64,000 nucleotides of DNA from Microbacterium sp. MYb62. Lineage in GTDB: Bacteria > Actinomycetota > Actinomycetes > Actinomycetales > Microbacteriaceae. This document shows positions 62,663 through 64,000 of the stretch, piece after piece (within the stretch, counting starts at the first letter, position 1; each line of letters begins with the position of its first letter). The notes under the pieces were generated by a model. The model searched no databases, was not told where the DNA came from, and was given only the letters and a program-made list of their open reading frames with translations. The stretch lies in the NCBI RefSeq assembly GCF_002979475.1, contig NZ_PCOY01000016.1, positions 19,951 to 83,950 of the forward strand. Reading direction: 5' to 3'. The position numbers and the translations under genes were made by a program.

Positions 62663-63048
62663 TCGTCGATTCGTCGGTGTTCTTGGCGATTCTGCTCGAC
62701 GAACCGGAAGCAGCGCGGTTTCGCGAACTGTTGAAAGATCACCCGGTTGCCGTGTCGGCAGCAACGGTGGCGGAGAGCAGGATCGTCCTGCAGAGTCGGG
62801 GCGGTTCGAGGATGTGCGACATCTTCGAAGCGATCCTCATTCAGGTGGATGCTGGGGTGATCCCCGTCGACGGGGGTCAAGCGCGAGTGGCCAGCGACGC
62901 GTATCTGCGCTACGGCCGCGGCTCCGGGAGTCGCGCCCGCCTGAACTACGGCGACTGCTTCTCCTATGCGCTCGCGGTCAGTCGCGACGAGCCGTTGCTC
63001 TTCAAGGGCGACGACTTCATCCACACCGACGTGCGCCGGGTGGAGTAG
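62659..63048 (+). CDS. vapC: VapC PIN-domain ribonuclease toxin
   Basis: A 129-residue PIN-domain toxin starting at GTG 62659. The acidic active-site residues are visible: Asp in IVDSSVFLAILLDEPE, Glu in VAESRIVLQSRGG and Asp in LNYGDCFSYALA. It likely cleaves tRNA or other RNA when released from VapB. The complete acidic set suggests it is active. Confidence 0.92.
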   Translation: MIVDSSVFLAILLDEPEAARFRELLKDHPVAVSAATVAESRIVLQSRGGSRMCDIFEAILIQVDAGVIPVDGGQARVASDAYLRYGRGSGSRARLNYGDCFSYALAVSRDEPLLFKGDDFIHTDVRRVE

Positions 63049-63102
63049 GCCGATCCCGTCGGCGACCGGCCGGACGGGGCCTGACCGGCGCGAGATGGGG
63101 TG

Positions 63103-63981
63103 TCAGGCGCCGAGGCGGTCGATCAGCTCGCGGTAACGGTCGGCGGTGCGCGCGACCACATCGTCGGGGAGCGCCGGCGGCTCGCCCTGCTTGTCCCAGT
63201 TCGCCGCCATCCAGTCGCGCACGATCTGCTTGTCGAAGCTCGCCATCCGCTCGCTCGGCGTGGTGCCGGTGCGCCAGGCCTCCGCGTCCCAGTAGCGCGA
63301 GGAGTCGCTCGTGAGCACCTCGTCGGCCAGGCGCAGGGTGCCGTCGGCATCCGTCCCGAACTCGAACTTGGTGTCGGCGAGGATCAGGCCCTTCTGCTCC
63401 GCGATCGCCGCAGCGCGCGCGTAGATGGCGAGGGAGGTGTCGCGCAGTTCGGCCGCGCGCTCGGCGCCGACCAGCTCGACGGTGCGCTCGAACGTGATGT
63501 TCTCGTCGTGTTCGCCCATCGGCGCCTTGTAGGCCGGGGTGAACAGCGGCTCGGGCAGCCGGTCGCCGTTGTGCAGACCTCCGGGCAGCGGGATGCCGCA
63601 CACGGTGCCGCTCTCCTGGTACTCCGCCCAGCCGGAACCCGTGATGTATCCGCGCACGACGCATTCGATCGGCAGCATCTCGAGCGACTGCGCGAGCATG
63701 GCGTGATCGGCCACCTCCTCCGGCAGCTCGCCCTCGGCGATGTGGTTCGGGAAGTCGGAGAGCTGCGCGAACCACCAGCGGCTCAGTCGCGTCAGCAGGG
63801 CGCCCTTGTCGGTGACGCCGGGGGAGAGCACGGTGTCGAAGGCGCTCACGCGGTCGGAGGCCACGACGAGGATGCGCGTGTCCACCGGATCCTCCGAGGC
63901 GTACAGGTCGCGGACCTTGCCCGAGTAGATGTGCCGCCAGCCGGGGATGCTCTGTGCCGTGCCTTCTGAAGGTGTGCTCAC
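63103..63981 (-). CDS. purC: SAICAR synthase PurC
   Basis: A 292-residue phosphoribosylaminoimidazole-succinocarboxamide synthase: HIYSGKVRDLY, LVVASDRVSAFD, VVRGYITGSGW and ILADTKFEFG are all conserved. It joins aspartate to CAIR in purine synthesis. The start is GTG 63981, with the promoter outside the window. It converges with vapC across 54 bases without a clear terminator. Confidence 0.95.
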   Translation of the reverse strand: MSTPSEGTAQSIPGWRHIYSGKVRDLYASEDPVDTRILVVASDRVSAFDTVLSPGVTDKGALLTRLSRWWFAQLSDFPNHIAEGELPEEVADHAMLAQSLEMLPIECVVRGYITGSGWAEYQESGTVCGIPLPGGLHNGDRLPEPLFTPAYKAPMGEHDENITFERTVELVGAERAAELRDTSLAIYARAAAIAEQKGLILADTKFEFGTDADGTLRLADEVLTSDSSRYWDAEAWRTGTTPSERMASFDKQIVRDWMAANWDKQGEPPALPDDVVARTADRYRELIDRLGA

Positions 63982-64000
63982 CCGCCCATTATCCCCGTTC

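Overview
The window is very GC-rich, with tightly packed genes, many 4-base ATGA/GTGA overlaps, frequent GTG and TTG starts and no sign of nuclear-genome features. Gene content (7Fe ferredoxin plus FprA-type reductase, CebR-type cellobiose system, actinobacterial protein variants) points to a chromosomal segment of an actinobacterium, most likely Microbacteriaceae and probably Microbacterium. That assignment is inference from style and protein families. I see no rRNA, tRNA, CRISPR array, insertion sequence or prophage.

Layout: 1-6.85 kb holds a two-component locus. Two divergent membrane-protein genes are followed by an intact HisKA_3 sensor kinase overlapping a second kinase that has lost its catalytic residues, and a divergent LuxR-type response regulator. 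The hexamer CGGGAC/GTCCCG is clustered in both control regions. A small alarmone synthetase follows. From 8.3 to 20 kb lies a nearly complete molybdenum block: a membrane-anchored sulfite-oxidase-fold enzyme, mog, moaE, moaD, moaC, moeA, a moeB-like gene, an HTH-TOBE regulator, modABC and moaA, with a D-Ala-D-Ala carboxypeptidase and a HicB-like gene inserted. From 20.8 to 31.2 kb there is an antitoxin with a frameshifted toxin remnant, an M20 amidohydrolase with a TetR regulator, and a peptide-type ABC transporter operon ending in a GH3 beta-glucosidase.

31.3-37 kb is a redox block. SoxR faces fdxA, fpr, a flavin reductase and sodA across a textbook SoxR promoter. A CstR-like repressor faces a tiny Cys-rich protein and a CoA-disulfide reductase-rhodanese across a near-perfect operator. 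37-50.7 kb is mainly sugar metabolism (a GH13 alpha-glucosidase with a LacI regulator; cebEFG, GH1 beta-glucosidase and cebR under two CebR boxes), interrupted by a secreted six-hairpin-like protein, purQ/purS and apt. 50.8-64 kb carries a DUF1266 membrane pair with a TetR regulator, a secreted metzincin protease, a 5-oxoprolinase operon (NRAMP-like transporter, pxpA, fused pxpBC, biotin carboxylase-BCCP) under a GntR regulator, a uracil permease, vapBC and purC.

Three themes cross the window. A 59-60 bp palindromic element occurs three times between genes. Several genes (moaA, fdxA, cebR, pxpBC) are preceded by very short open frames whose stop overlaps the gene start. Many regulators sit beside clear dyad operators, so much of the local regulation can be read from the DNA.
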